From Oscillospiraceae bacterium (GTDB lineage Bacteria; Bacillota; Clostridia; Oscillospirales; Oscillospiraceae), in the NCBI GenBank assembly GCA_021201735.1, contig JAJQEJ010000034.1, forward strand, positions 1-64,000: a stretch of 64,000 nt of DNA. The letters are read 5' to 3'. The notes beneath the pieces are model-generated. The model was not told the DNA's origin. It did not search any database and worked only from the letters and a program-made list of their open reading frames with translations. Within the stretch, counting starts at the first letter, position 1, and each line of letters begins with the position of its first letter. The position numbers and the translations under genes were made by a program. This document shows positions 34,595 to 42,879 of the stretch, one piece after another.

Positions 34595-35956
34595 TTACGA
34601 CGTCCAGCCGCTTTTGATCAGTGAAAATGCCGCAATCGCGTCGCTTTCATCCATACCGCAATCCCAGCTGCACGCGTTAAATTCCGCGGCATACAGATAC
34701 GTTTCCTCCGTGGACGCGTCCGGGCGGAGGGAGAAACGCCCCTCCTGCGCCGCCCGCCTCTGTCTGTTTGAGCCGGAAAGGGTATAGAGGGTTAAAAACG
34801 GCTCCGGCTCAGTGTTCTCGTCCGGCCTGTAGGAGAAAATAACGGCGCGCTCGCCCACCTCCGGCTGGTCTTTCCGCTCAAGCGTAATCTTCCCTTCCCA
34901 TGCATCGGGCAGAATAAAAAACCATCCGTCGCTTTCATTGTAGTAGGTCGTATAAAGTGGATAGACATTTCCGGCAGAGTCATATTGCTGCCATAAAATT
35001 GCCCAGAAATTCACGACCGTGGTCAGGTTGCCTGTACTCGCCGGAATGGCTGATGGTATTGGCACTTCCATAATCCCATCGCCATTGATATCGGTGCTGC
35101 TTACCCCGTTATAATAGCGGATGGTACTCACGCTCGCGCCCTGCTCGGGGTCAAGCGTGATATTTTCCAGCTTCTCATTGCGCCAGGCAAAAATATCAAT
35201 CATAAAGCCGGTCTCACCATAATTGGACGGCACAAAAAGCGCCGGTGTGTTGTCACGCAGATAGCCGGTCAGCACACCGCCCTCTACCGCGCCGCTAATC
35301 CCCTTGGAGAGCGGCGCGACAGAGTCCAATAACATCGTGCCGTCGCGCCAATTGTACAGCTCCGCCCGATCCGCCTCCTCCGCAGCAGCGGTCTTGACGA
35401 TCAGAATTTCCTTTTGTCCGTCGCTGTCAATGTCGTAGATTTTGTGCGCCGTATAGTCTGAGCGCATCAGCTCCGCAATCTCTCCGTTTTCGATGGAGTA
35501 GGCGGAAAGCGCGTGCAGCTTGTCCTCCATCTGCCAGCTGACAACCAGCTCCTTGGCGGCGCTGTCGTTTAAGTCCTCAAAGCTGATGGAGTCAATGGCC
35601 GTTCCACTCCCATCAATCTGGCCAAGCAGCTCATATTCGTCATCCTTTTGCGCAAAGATGAAAATTTTCAGCGGCGTTTCTCCACTGCTAAAACGGAAAA
35701 AGGCAATGGCCTCCTGCACGCCGTCCCCGGTGAGGTCCTGCAGCAGTACAGACTGGATATACTTCCCGCTCTGCGGTGCAGTATATTCGCCGCCCTGATC
35801 GGAAATCTCCTTAATTTTCGTCTGCAGGGCGTAATACTCCTCTGGTGGCTGTGGCATGGCATACAGCTCGTCAACAGAAAGCAACGAACACCCGCTCAAC
35901 AGTAAAACAAGCGCCAAAAACGGAAGTACGCACCGCTTCACCTGCTTTTTTTTCAT
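34595..35956 (-). CDS. Lipoprotein with FG-GAP/VCBS-like segments
   Basis: Signal peptide with lipobox LSGC (Cys23). The 430-residue exported part contains repeated acidic, calcium-site-like elements, namely DLTGDGVQEAIAFF, DIDSDGQKEILIVK and DINGDGIMEVPIPS. These resemble FG-GAP/VCBS beta-propeller blades. Such domains bind ligands or partner proteins at the cell surface. It is first in a three-gene unit with the response regulator and sensor kinase, so it may be a signal-binding accessory. A candidate promoter (TTGAAC at 36019-36014, TATAAT at 35994-35989) has an overlong 19-base spacer. Confidence 0.8.
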   Translation of the reverse strand: MKKKQVKRCVLPFLALVLLLSGCSLLSVDELYAMPQPPEEYYALQTKIKEISDQGGEYTAPQSGKYIQSVLLQDLTGDGVQEAIAFFRFSSGETPLKIFIFAQKDDEYELLGQIDGSGTAIDSISFEDLNDSAAKELVVSWQMEDKLHALSAYSIENGEIAELMRSDYTAHKIYDIDSDGQKEILIVKTAAAEEADRAELYNWRDGTMLLDSVAPLSKGISGAVEGGVLTGYLRDNTPALFVPSNYGETGFMIDIFAWRNEKLENITLDPEQGASVSTIRYYNGVSSTDINGDGIMEVPIPSAIPASTGNLTTVVNFWAILWQQYDSAGNVYPLYTTYYNESDGWFFILPDAWEGKITLERKDQPEVGERAVIFSYRPDENTEPEPFLTLYTLSGSNRQRRAAQEGRFSLRPDASTEETYLYAAEFNACSWDCGMDESDAIAAFSLIKSGWTS

Positions 35957-36053
35957 ATGAAAGCAGTTCCTTTCTCAGATATTTCTACATTATAGTATCA
36001 TAGCACATTACCCGTTCAAATGGTACCGTTAATTTCTGTTTTCTGAATGGGCC

Positions 36054-36082
36054 TTGCCTCCACGCATGGAAGGTGCTAAAAT
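36054..36082 (+). promoter_or_regulatory. SigA-type promoter for the 36.1-39.6 kb operon
   Basis: TTGCCT (36054-36059) and TAAAAT (36077-36082) with a 17-base spacer. Transcription would begin near 36089, which rules out the upstream in-frame start codon at 36084 for the first gene. Confidence 0.75.
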
Positions 36083-36125
36083 AATGTATATCGCTATGAA
36101 ATGTACGGAAAGGAATGACACAATT

Positions 36126-36317
36126 ATGACATGGGGTACCTATTACTTTTTTTATGACTGCCCGGAGTGCGGGAAGAAATACCGCTGCTCATTTGAAGAT
36201 ATGAGCGAGGACACCTTTGGCGAATGCCCGGACTGCAAGGTGCAGGGTACATTTGTGGGAGAGAGCAAGGATGTCGTCGCGGGCGACACACGCTTTGCAG
36301 ATTATGAATATGTGTAA
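36126..36317 (+). CDS. Small zinc-ribbon protein
   Basis: A 63-residue protein with two CxxC pairs (YDCPECGKKYRC and GECPDCKVQG), typical of a rubredoxin-like or zinc-ribbon knuckle binding one metal ion. The C-terminus is acidic and aromatic. The ATG at 36126 follows GGAAAGGA (11 bases). It is first in a plus-strand operon and overlaps the next gene by 14 bases. A nucleic-acid, protein or electron-transfer role cannot be told apart from sequence. Confidence 0.75.
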   Translation: MTWGTYYFFYDCPECGKKYRCSFEDMSEDTFGECPDCKVQGTFVGESKDVVAGDTRFADYEYV

Positions 36318-37662
36318 GACGAAGAGATTTGGGAGCCTGTTCCTGTCCATTGCATTGTTTTTCACGCTGTTTTCCGTCCCGGCCTCTGCCGCGGACGTGG
36401 AAATTGCCGCGATACCGACCGCATCCACCGTGCTGGTTGACGGGACACACATCGAATTTGAAGCGTATACCATCGGCGGGAATAATTACTTTAAACTGCG
36501 CGATATCGCCTATGTCCTGCGCGATACGTCCAAGGCATTTGAGGTGCAATGGGATCAAGCCCTCAACAGCATTGATTTGCGCTCAAATACAGCATATACG
36601 CCGGTTGGCGGGGAACTTTCTACAGGAGCACAGGGCGCGATCACGCCGACCAAAACGGCTTCAACGATCTACTTAGACGGTGCAAAAATTGACCTGACCG
36701 GATATCAAATCCGCGGCAACAACTACTTTAAGCTTAGAGACCTCGGTACGCTCTTTGACTTTTCCGTAGCGTGGGATGAGGCTGCCACAACAATTCAGAT
36801 CATCAGCCGCGCCGCGCAAAAGGAAGTGACGGTCTCCACTGTCTCGGAATTTGTACAGGCAGTCGCATCGAACACCGTCATCCATCTCGCGGCGGGCACC
36901 TACGATTTTACGGCATATAACGAGACGTATCCAAACGGTTACACGATTGATGGCGTAAGTAACCTCACGATTCTCGGCGCAGAGAACGGTGAGACGGAAT
37001 TTATAAATACAGACCGCTTCAAAGATATCATCGCCTTTCACAATTGCTCCACGATACGTGTACAGTCGATCAAGGCGGGCCACACCCCGCAGGAATATGA
37101 GTGCGACGCCGGAGTGTTTGACTTCGTACGCTGTTCCAATGCTGTTGTGGACAACTGCTATCTGTACGGCTGCGGCAGTGTGGGCATCTCGATTGGGGAA
37201 AGCACGAACTTTGTCGTGGAAAATACGACCATTACGGATTGCTCTCTGCGTGGGGCTGATATTTATAATTCCAATGAAGTCATTTTTTCCAAGTGTACTC
37301 TGACGGAAAACCGCTGCTATGCCGCCCTGATTTCTGTCAGCTCACAGTCGTCTGTCGGCACCTCAATCGTCACGTTTACTGACTGCACGATTTCCGATAA
37401 TCGAAATCTGGAGTGGGAACTGATTGAAGCTGACGGAGCTTGCTCACTTGTTTTTAACGATTGCACCATTTCCAATAACGTGCGGGCCGAGGGGCATCTC
37501 CCCTATCTATTTAATTTGATGTTCGTGGATATCTCAGGCGCATCGGCTGTGCTGAACCGGTGCACCATCACGGGCAACGACATGGGCTATGAATATTACA
37601 TGGTTCCGCCGGTATACGAGGATTGTGTCGTGAAAGACAATCGCTTTTCTGGAACTGTATGA
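36304..37662 (+). CDS. Secreted protein: two stalk domains plus right-handed beta-helix
   Basis: The signal peptide is at about residues 1-29 (FLSIALFFTLFSVPASAA). Two copies of a copper-amine-oxidase-N-like stalk unit follow (VDGTHIEFEAYTIGGNNYFK and LDGAKIDLTGYQIRGNNYFK). From about residue 180 there is a right-handed parallel beta-helix with repeated NCYLYGCG-, ENTTITDC- and FTDCTISDN-like turns, the fold of pectate lyases and other polysaccharide-binding or cleaving proteins. I see no assured catalytic residues. The start is ATG at 36304 or 36310, inside the end of the previous gene with no strong ribosome-binding site, so coupled translation is likely. Confidence 0.8.
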   Translation: MNMCKTKRFGSLFLSIALFFTLFSVPASAADVEIAAIPTASTVLVDGTHIEFEAYTIGGNNYFKLRDIAYVLRDTSKAFEVQWDQALNSIDLRSNTAYTPVGGELSTGAQGAITPTKTASTIYLDGAKIDLTGYQIRGNNYFKLRDLGTLFDFSVAWDEAATTIQIISRAAQKEVTVSTVSEFVQAVASNTVIHLAAGTYDFTAYNETYPNGYTIDGVSNLTILGAENGETEFINTDRFKDIIAFHNCSTIRVQSIKAGHTPQEYECDAGVFDFVRCSNAVVDNCYLYGCGSVGISIGESTNFVVENTTITDCSLRGADIYNSNEVIFSKCTLTENRCYAALISVSSQSSVGTSIVTFTDCTISDNRNLEWELIEADGACSLVFNDCTISNNVRAEGHLPYLFNLMFVDISGASAVLNRCTITGNDMGYEYYMVPPVYEDCVVKDNRFSGTV

Positions 37663-37671
37663 GGGATATTG

Positions 37672-38769
37672 ATGGAGCAAATAGAATATGATATCGCAAT
37701 TATCGGCTTAGGCCCTGCCGGGGCGGTTTTGGCAAAGCATCTGGATCAAAATCTGAAGGTCGTCGCGCTGGATAAAAAGTCCAGCGGGAACGGTGGCTTC
37801 ACCAAGCCCTGCGGGGGTATGCTCGCCCCGGACGCGCAGGAATCCTTCTCCCGCTTTAATATGACGCTGCCAAAGGACATTCTGGTGGATCCACAGATTT
37901 TCAGTGTAAAGACCATTGATCTGGAAAACAACCTGACCCGGCACTATCAGCGACACTACATCAATATGGATCGCGACAAATTCGACCGCTGGCTGATCAG
38001 CATGATCCCGCCAAACATCGCAGTGATGCAGGATGTTTCCTGCACCAGTGTCACGCGGCAGGAGCACGGATTTGCAATCACCTATCTGAAGAACGGCAAA
38101 AAAACCGTCATGACCTCCAAATACGTCGTAGGCGCCGACGGAGCAAATTCCATTGTCCGCCGCAGCCTGTATCCGGATTTCAAGATCAATACCTTTCTGG
38201 CAATACAGCAATGGTTTCAGGATGAACATCCATCTCCTTTTTATTCCTGTATCTTTTCCCCGGAAATTACCAATTCCTATGGGTGGGGGCTGACAAAGGA
38301 TAACCACTTCATCTTTGGTGGTGCCTTTGACGTCAAAACAGGCAAGCAGGATTTTGAGTCCCTGAAGCAAAAGCTCAAGCCCTACGGTTTCCGACTCGAG
38401 CATCCGGTCAAAACGGAAGCGTGCCTGGTTCTATGCCCCTTTGGCCCGAGAAACCATTGTTACGGCACCCATGGCGCGTTTTTGATCGGTGAGGCAGCAG
38501 GCTTCATTAGCCCCAGCTCATTAGAGGGCATCAGCTACGCCATTGACAGCGCATATATGCTCTCCCAATGCCTCAATCATGCCCAAGAAGATCCCAATAT
38601 GGCATACCGATATAAAACACGCAAAATACGCATGAAGCTTTTTTTAAAGTACGCGAAGCACCCATTTATGTATCAACCATTTTTACGCAAGTTGGTGATG
38701 AAAAGCGGTGTCGCCAGTATTAACATGGTCGCTACAGAAGGAAATAACGCATCAAATGGTAATCATTAA
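37672..38769 (+). CDS. FAD-dependent oxidoreductase, geranylgeranyl-reductase family
   Basis: Flavoprotein of 365 residues. The N-terminal FAD-binding motif is IAIIGLGPAGAVLAKHL and KKSSGNGGFTKPCGGML follows. The second FAD contact is VVGADGANSIVRRSLYP, and the C-terminal IGEAAGFISPSSLEGI holds the GD-like motif. This layout fits the group containing geranylgeranyl reductases and FixC-like or halogenase-like enzymes. The substrate is not evident; an isoprenoid or lipid double bond is one possibility. GAGGG overlaps the stop of the preceding gene and precedes the ATG at 37672. Confidence 0.85.
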   Translation: MEQIEYDIAIIGLGPAGAVLAKHLDQNLKVVALDKKSSGNGGFTKPCGGMLAPDAQESFSRFNMTLPKDILVDPQIFSVKTIDLENNLTRHYQRHYINMDRDKFDRWLISMIPPNIAVMQDVSCTSVTRQEHGFAITYLKNGKKTVMTSKYVVGADGANSIVRRSLYPDFKINTFLAIQQWFQDEHPSPFYSCIFSPEITNSYGWGLTKDNHFIFGGAFDVKTGKQDFESLKQKLKPYGFRLEHPVKTEACLVLCPFGPRNHCYGTHGAFLIGEAAGFISPSSLEGISYAIDSAYMLSQCLNHAQEDPNMAYRYKTRKIRMKLFLKYAKHPFMYQPFLRKLVMKSGVASINMVATEGNNASNGNH

Positions 38770-38826
38770 ATTGCAAAATAAGCGGCATACTATGCGTATC
38801 ATAACGCAAATCCAGGAGGTGCTATT

Positions 38827-39594
38827 TTGCGAATTGCAATTATTACAGGCGCATCGTCTGGCATCGGGCGCGCCTTTGCCAGGTTTGTTGCCGAATACGA
38901 TGCAATTGACGCGCTCTGGCTCGTTGCAAGGCGGCGGGACCGCCTTGAGGCGCTCAGCAAGGAGCTGCCGAAGCCGGTGCGCATTTTGGAATATGATCTG
39001 ACGGAGCAGGAGAGCATTCACGCCATCCGCGCGCTGCTCGAAAAGGAGTCGCCGGAGGTCGGCTATCTCATCAATGCCGCCGGTTTCGGAAAGTTCTCCA
39101 CCTACGCCGACCTCACCCTGCAGGAGACCAACGACATGATCGACCTCAACTGCAAGGCGTGCGTCGACCTGACTGTCGCCTCCATCCCCTATATGCGCCG
39201 TGGCTCCCGCATTTTGGAGATTGTCTCCACGTCTGCGTTTCAGCCGCTGCCGGGCTTAAATGTCTACGCGTCCACCAAGGCCTTCATGCTCCACTACACC
39301 CGCGCGCTGCGCTGGGAGCTTTGGGGGAAAGGTATCTGGGCGACCGCCGTGTGCCCCTACTGGGTGAAAACGGAGTTTATGGAGGTGGCGAAGGACACGC
39401 AAAACGGCAACACCGTCCGCTTCTTCCCATTTGCCTCCACACCGCAGGCCATCGCCCGGCGCGCGCTACGCTTAAACCGTATGGGCGTCGCGGTCGCAAC
39501 CTGCTCTGTTCCAGGCATGATCCAGCGCTTCTTCACCAAGCTCATCCCAAACTGTTTGATTATGGGCATTTGGACCTTGACCAGAAAATTATAA
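38827..39594 (+). CDS. Short-chain dehydrogenase/reductase
   Basis: Classical SDR of 255 residues. It shows the NAD(P)-binding TGASSGIGRAFA, the NAAGFG segment, a catalytic serine region (EIVSTSAFQPLPG) and YASTKAF, the YxxxK pair. Basic residues after the first strand (VARRRDRLEAL) suggest NADP(H). The start is TTG at 38827 behind AGGAGGTG. It is the last gene of the plus-strand operon, 57 bases after the flavoprotein. Together they could perform two redox steps on one substrate, but that is inference. Confidence 0.88.
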   Translation: MRIAIITGASSGIGRAFARFVAEYDAIDALWLVARRRDRLEALSKELPKPVRILEYDLTEQESIHAIRALLEKESPEVGYLINAAGFGKFSTYADLTLQETNDMIDLNCKACVDLTVASIPYMRRGSRILEIVSTSAFQPLPGLNVYASTKAFMLHYTRALRWELWGKGIWATAVCPYWVKTEFMEVAKDTQNGNTVRFFPFASTPQAIARRALRLNRMGVAVATCSVPGMIQRFFTKLIPNCLIMGIWTLTRKL

Positions 39595-39599
39595 TACTA

Positions 39600-39793
39600 C
39601 TCTCCAATTGAATGAGTCAATTGGAGAGTCGGTGCCTGTGGCACCGCGCCGCTATGCGGCACGTCTCATAAACTCCGTACGCGCTCCGCGCTATCAATCG
39701 CTATGCAGCGATTGATACGGAGACTAGTATAAGCAAAACAGGGCCGACACGTCGGAATCCGCAGGATTCCATATGCGTCGGCCCTGTTGCTAT
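39600..39793. repeat. Row of consecutive hairpins between convergent operons
   Basis: Five stem-loops follow each other. The first pairs 39600-39611 with 39617-39628 (12 perfect pairs). The second is GGTGCC-TGT-GGCACC (39631-39645). The third is GCCGC-TAT-GCGGC just after it. The fourth is a branched element closed by CTCCGT/ACGGAG, containing the ten-pair stem ATCAATCGCT/AGCGATTGAT. The fifth is a long stem with AACAGGGCCGAC/GTCGGCCCTGTT and inner GGAATCC/GGATTCC, ending near 39793. On the minus strand the last stem is followed by TTTT and can terminate the decarboxylase operon. The density exceeds what two terminators need. Confidence 0.8.
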
Positions 39794-39807
39794 GCCATTC
39801 GTATACC

Positions 39808-40176
39808 TTATTCCGGCACAAGCTGCTTACATATCTTTTCCAGAAGCTCCTCCACCAAGGAGAGAATGAGGGCAATATTGTCTCCGGATAGATTGTCGTA
39901 ATGCACGCCGCAGACAACGACCACCTTTTTCCCAAAGCGTGCGGACAGGGCCTCGGCAATCTGGTTGCCGACAAAGTGATCCTTATGACTGGGAAAACAA
40001 AAGGTGGAGACTGTGGCACTCGTGTCGGCCGCGTCGGCCAGACTGGGGCGCGGGGTTGCCATGCTGACGCTCCCAATATGGGCCGCTCCGCCGGTTACCA
40101 GCACAAGGAGATCAGAACCCATCCAAGTCGCTTCAGCGCGGATAGTAAAACCCTCCCGTTCCGCCTGACAGTCCAT
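39808..40176 (-). CDS. LpdD-like protein of the UbiD decarboxylase locus
   Basis: Soluble protein of 122 residues resembling the LpdD family (small subunit of gallate decarboxylase loci, described as a prenyl-flavin chaperone). It has VLVTGGAAHIGSVSMATPR near residue 30 and KVVVVCGVHYDNLSGDNI, followed by a C-terminal helix. The name rests on these motifs and on its place directly after the UbiD-type gene. The start is ATG at 40176, eight bases after GAGG. It is last in the transporter-ubiX-idi-ubiD operon. Confidence 0.78.
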   Translation of the reverse strand: MDCQAEREGFTIRAEATWMGSDLLVLVTGGAAHIGSVSMATPRPSLADAADTSATVSTFCFPSHKDHFVGNQIAEALSARFGKKVVVVCGVHYDNLSGDNIALILSLVEELLEKICKQLVPE

Positions 40177-40214
40177 AAGCAACACCTCATTTTCTTTGGA
40201 GTATTGGAATGTAG

Positions 40215-40256
40215 GGGGCCGCCCGCGTGCTGTGTCCGTGCAACGCGGGCGGCCCC
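40215..40256 (-). promoter_or_regulatory. Intercistronic hairpin between the ubiD-type and lpdD-like genes
   Basis: A 14-pair perfect GC stem (40215-40228 with 40243-40256) and a 14-base loop. No T-run follows in the transcribed direction, so a processing or stability element, or a leaky terminator, is more likely than a full stop. Confidence 0.6.
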
Positions 40257-40269
40257 TTCTAATTTTGAA

Positions 40270-41730
40270 TTAAAGATCGGGTACGTATTTCTTGTAATCA
40301 AGATCCAAGAACTTAGAGCGCTCAAACTTGCTCTTCATACCAAACGGCACCGTACAGTCGAAGATCGTCTTACAGGAGATGCCACGGTCGGCGATCAGCG
40401 GGCTATACTCCGGTGTTTCCGACGGATCAAGCGGGTGGCAGCGTACGCCGGGGATGAAAACCGTGTCAATATTCCCCTGGAATCTCGTGTTCATGGCCCA
40501 GATAACGTCGTTCATGTCAAACGGATCGACATCCTCGTCGACAAGGAAGACATGCTTGAGCTCCGGGAAGGCGCTGAACGCGAGCAACGCGGCCTGGCGC
40601 TGACGGCCCTCGTCGCTGGGAATGGATTTCTTAAACTGAAGAACCGCCATATACTTGCCGCCACCGGGTGAGGCCGCATAGACATTCAGCAGGCGGCCGG
40701 GCATCGCCTTTTCCACCATATTGAGGATGCTCGCCTCAGTTGGGATACCGGCCATGCTGACATGCTCCTCGCTGGGGCCGATGCACGTCTGGAGGATCGG
40801 ATTCTTGCGGTGTGTGACCGACTTAATCTTAATCATGGGGACGGACGCCGCGCCGCCGGTATAGCCTGGGAACTCAGGCATAGCCTTGCCGGTGTTGCTG
40901 TTCTTATCCTCCGCCGCGCGGAAGTTTGGAATCATCTCGCCCTCAATGACATACTCCGCGTTTGCGATACACTTGGAGTTGATGGTGAGGCAGTTTGTCA
41001 GCTCAACCGCCTTGCCGCGGATTGCGCCTGCAATGCTGAGCTCATTAAAGCCGAAGGGGGTCGTTGGCGGCTCAAAGCCTGCGGCAATATCAATGGCGGG
41101 GTCAACACCGATGCTCACGGAGATGGGCCAGGGCTTGTCGGCCTTTTCGGCCTTCTCAAACATCGCGCCCAGATGACGCGCGCCGGGGGTGATCCACATG
41201 GACATCTCATCCTCACTCTGCAGGCAGAGGCGGTGAATGGTGACGTCGGACTCGCCGGTCTCAGGATCCTCGCCATAGCAGACGCCCATGGTCACATAGG
41301 GGCCCGCATCCTCCGGGGTGTTGGTCGGAGCGGGAACAATTTTACGTACATCAAATCCGGGGTCGGTCGCCTTGTAGACCACTTCCTGACAAAGCGCCTT
41401 ATCGTTCGGGATTACCACCGGATCAATGGCCTTTGTTACACTGTCCTTCAGGAGGTAGCCCAGCTTTTCTGGCTCGGTCTCCAGCATCAGGGCGACGCGC
41501 TTACGGCTGGCCAGTGTGCCAATCAGAACCTTGGCATCGGGATGCCCGTTGACCTTGTTGAACATCAGCGCGGGGCCTTCCTTTGTCGGGCGCTTCACGG
41601 TGCCGCCGGCACCGACATAGCGATAGATACCGGAAATCTCAGCGTGACATTCCACAGGCTCATTACACTCGGCATATTGGCCGGGATTTGCTTTCATGAT
41701 TTCAATCGCGCGTCTCAGATCGTATTCCAT
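40270..41730 (-). CDS. UbiD-family prenyl-FMN-dependent decarboxylase (LpdC-like)
   Basis: Non-oxidative (de)carboxylase of 486 residues using prenylated FMN. The UbiD signature VDEDVDPFDMNDVIWAMNTR lies near residue 390. GPSEEHVSMAGIPTEA, the FGFNELSIAGAIRG region and the C-terminal DCTVPFGMKSKFERS are also typical. Length and partner genes match the LpdC (gallate) and hydroxybenzoate or protocatechuate decarboxylase branch, not the quinone-pathway UbiD. The true substrate is not deducible. The ATG at 41730 is used because AGGAGG lies seven bases before it. Co-encoded UbiX and LpdD-like proteins should supply and load the cofactor. Confidence 0.92.
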   Translation of the reverse strand: MEYDLRRAIEIMKANPGQYAECNEPVECHAEISGIYRYVGAGGTVKRPTKEGPALMFNKVNGHPDAKVLIGTLASRKRVALMLETEPEKLGYLLKDSVTKAIDPVVIPNDKALCQEVVYKATDPGFDVRKIVPAPTNTPEDAGPYVTMGVCYGEDPETGESDVTIHRLCLQSEDEMSMWITPGARHLGAMFEKAEKADKPWPISVSIGVDPAIDIAAGFEPPTTPFGFNELSIAGAIRGKAVELTNCLTINSKCIANAEYVIEGEMIPNFRAAEDKNSNTGKAMPEFPGYTGGAASVPMIKIKSVTHRKNPILQTCIGPSEEHVSMAGIPTEASILNMVEKAMPGRLLNVYAASPGGGKYMAVLQFKKSIPSDEGRQRQAALLAFSAFPELKHVFLVDEDVDPFDMNDVIWAMNTRFQGNIDTVFIPGVRCHPLDPSETPEYSPLIADRGISCKTIFDCTVPFGMKSKFERSKFLDLDYKKYVPDL

Positions 41731-41740
41731 AATAATCCTC

Positions 41741-42274
41741 CTAAATGATGCATTCATTTATTTTTGTAATTGTCTCTATGACTCGCGGGGCACATATCAG
41801 GAACCAGGGGGCGTATTGCTCCGGCTCGGTGCGCATATCATCCAGCAATATCGGAATGCTGACCCATTGCAGCACATCGACTTCCTCCGGGTTTGCCTTT
41901 ACGTCTCCATGGTACTCCCCCAGAAAAACATGGTCGTATTCATACTCGTACAGCCCGTGATCCAGCCGGGCAAAATAGGTAAACGTGTGGTGATGGGTAA
42001 GCGTCACAGGGGTGGCCCCCGTCTCCTCTCGAAGGCGGCGCGCAGCGCACTCTTCCAGCTTTTCGCCGGGGCGCGGATGCGAGCAGCAGGCGTTTGCCCA
42101 TAAGCCGCCGCAGTGATATTTATGTGCTGCCCGCCGCTGCACAAGCAGCCGATCTTCCTGATACAGAAAAACGGAGAATGCCCGATGCAGCTGCGGTGTG
42201 CTGTGTGCCTGCATCTTTGGCATGGTACCAAGCGGTCGATCCAGTAAATCCACCAGAATCACGTCCGGCTCCAT
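41741..42274 (-). CDS. idi: Isopentenyl-diphosphate delta-isomerase, type I
   Basis: Nudix-fold enzyme of 177 residues interconverting isopentenyl and dimethylallyl diphosphate. The catalytic cysteine lies in LWANACCSHPRPGE, the Nudix helix is GEKLEECAARRLREETG, and the catalytic glutamate lies in YEYEYDHVF. The ATG at 42274 directly follows the ubiX stop. Its position between ubiX and the decarboxylase suggests that it provides the dimethylallyl donor for UbiX, and not bulk isoprenoid supply. That role is inference from context. Confidence 0.93.
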   Translation of the reverse strand: MEPDVILVDLLDRPLGTMPKMQAHSTPQLHRAFSVFLYQEDRLLVQRRAAHKYHCGGLWANACCSHPRPGEKLEECAARRLREETGATPVTLTHHHTFTYFARLDHGLYEYEYDHVFLGEYHGDVKANPEEVDVLQWVSIPILLDDMRTEPEQYAPWFLICAPRVIETITKINECII

Positions 42275-42276
42275 TG

Positions 42277-42843
42277 CTATCCGTCGACCCCTTCCCACGG
42301 AGAAAATTCGCTGTATTGCATCCCCAGCTGCATCAGAATTTTCCCAATCACATGGTTGACCTGGTCGGTGGTTCGTTCAAGCTTATTGTAGAAGGTCAGC
42401 ACAGGCGGGATAATGGTGCAGCCCAGATCCGCCGCGTCCATCAGATTACGCAAATGGATTTTGCTAAACGGCATTTCCCGAGGCACAAGAATCACCCGTC
42501 TGTTTTCCTTCAGGCAGACATCCACCGCGCGCACCAGAAGATTTGCGCTGTATCCGGCGACAATGCCGGAGAGGGTTTTCATGCTGCACGGAATGACAAT
42601 CATCCCGTCCGTGTGAAAGGAACCGCTGGATATGCTTGCGGCCAAATTCGCATCACTATGGCAGACGTCGGCGAGCTCCACCAGTTTTTCAAAGGGAAGG
42701 TCTGTCTCCAAATCCCAGGTTTTCCGTGCACCGTCGGTAACCACCAAATGGATTTCACAGTCCTCACGCTGGCGCAGTGCCCGCATCAGCGCATATCCCA
42801 TCACAACGCCGCTTGCGCCGGAAATGCCTACAATGATTCGCAT
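42277..42843 (-). CDS. ubiX: Flavin prenyltransferase UbiX
   Basis: Transfers a dimethylallyl group to reduced FMN, making the prenyl-FMN cofactor of UbiD enzymes. The flavodoxin-like protein has 188 residues. It has an N-terminal VGISGASGVVMGYALM, the SSGSFHTDGMIVIPCSMKTL segment and RRVILVPREMPFS. It lies two bases before idi and 36 bases after the transporter in one operon. Confidence 0.95.
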   Translation of the reverse strand: MRIIVGISGASGVVMGYALMRALRQREDCEIHLVVTDGARKTWDLETDLPFEKLVELADVCHSDANLAASISSGSFHTDGMIVIPCSMKTLSGIVAGYSANLLVRAVDVCLKENRRVILVPREMPFSKIHLRNLMDAADLGCTIIPPVLTFYNKLERTTDQVNHVIGKILMQLGMQYSEFSPWEGVDG

Positions 42844-42879
42844 ACCTGACCTTCCCCCCCATTCACAATATCGTTTCTT

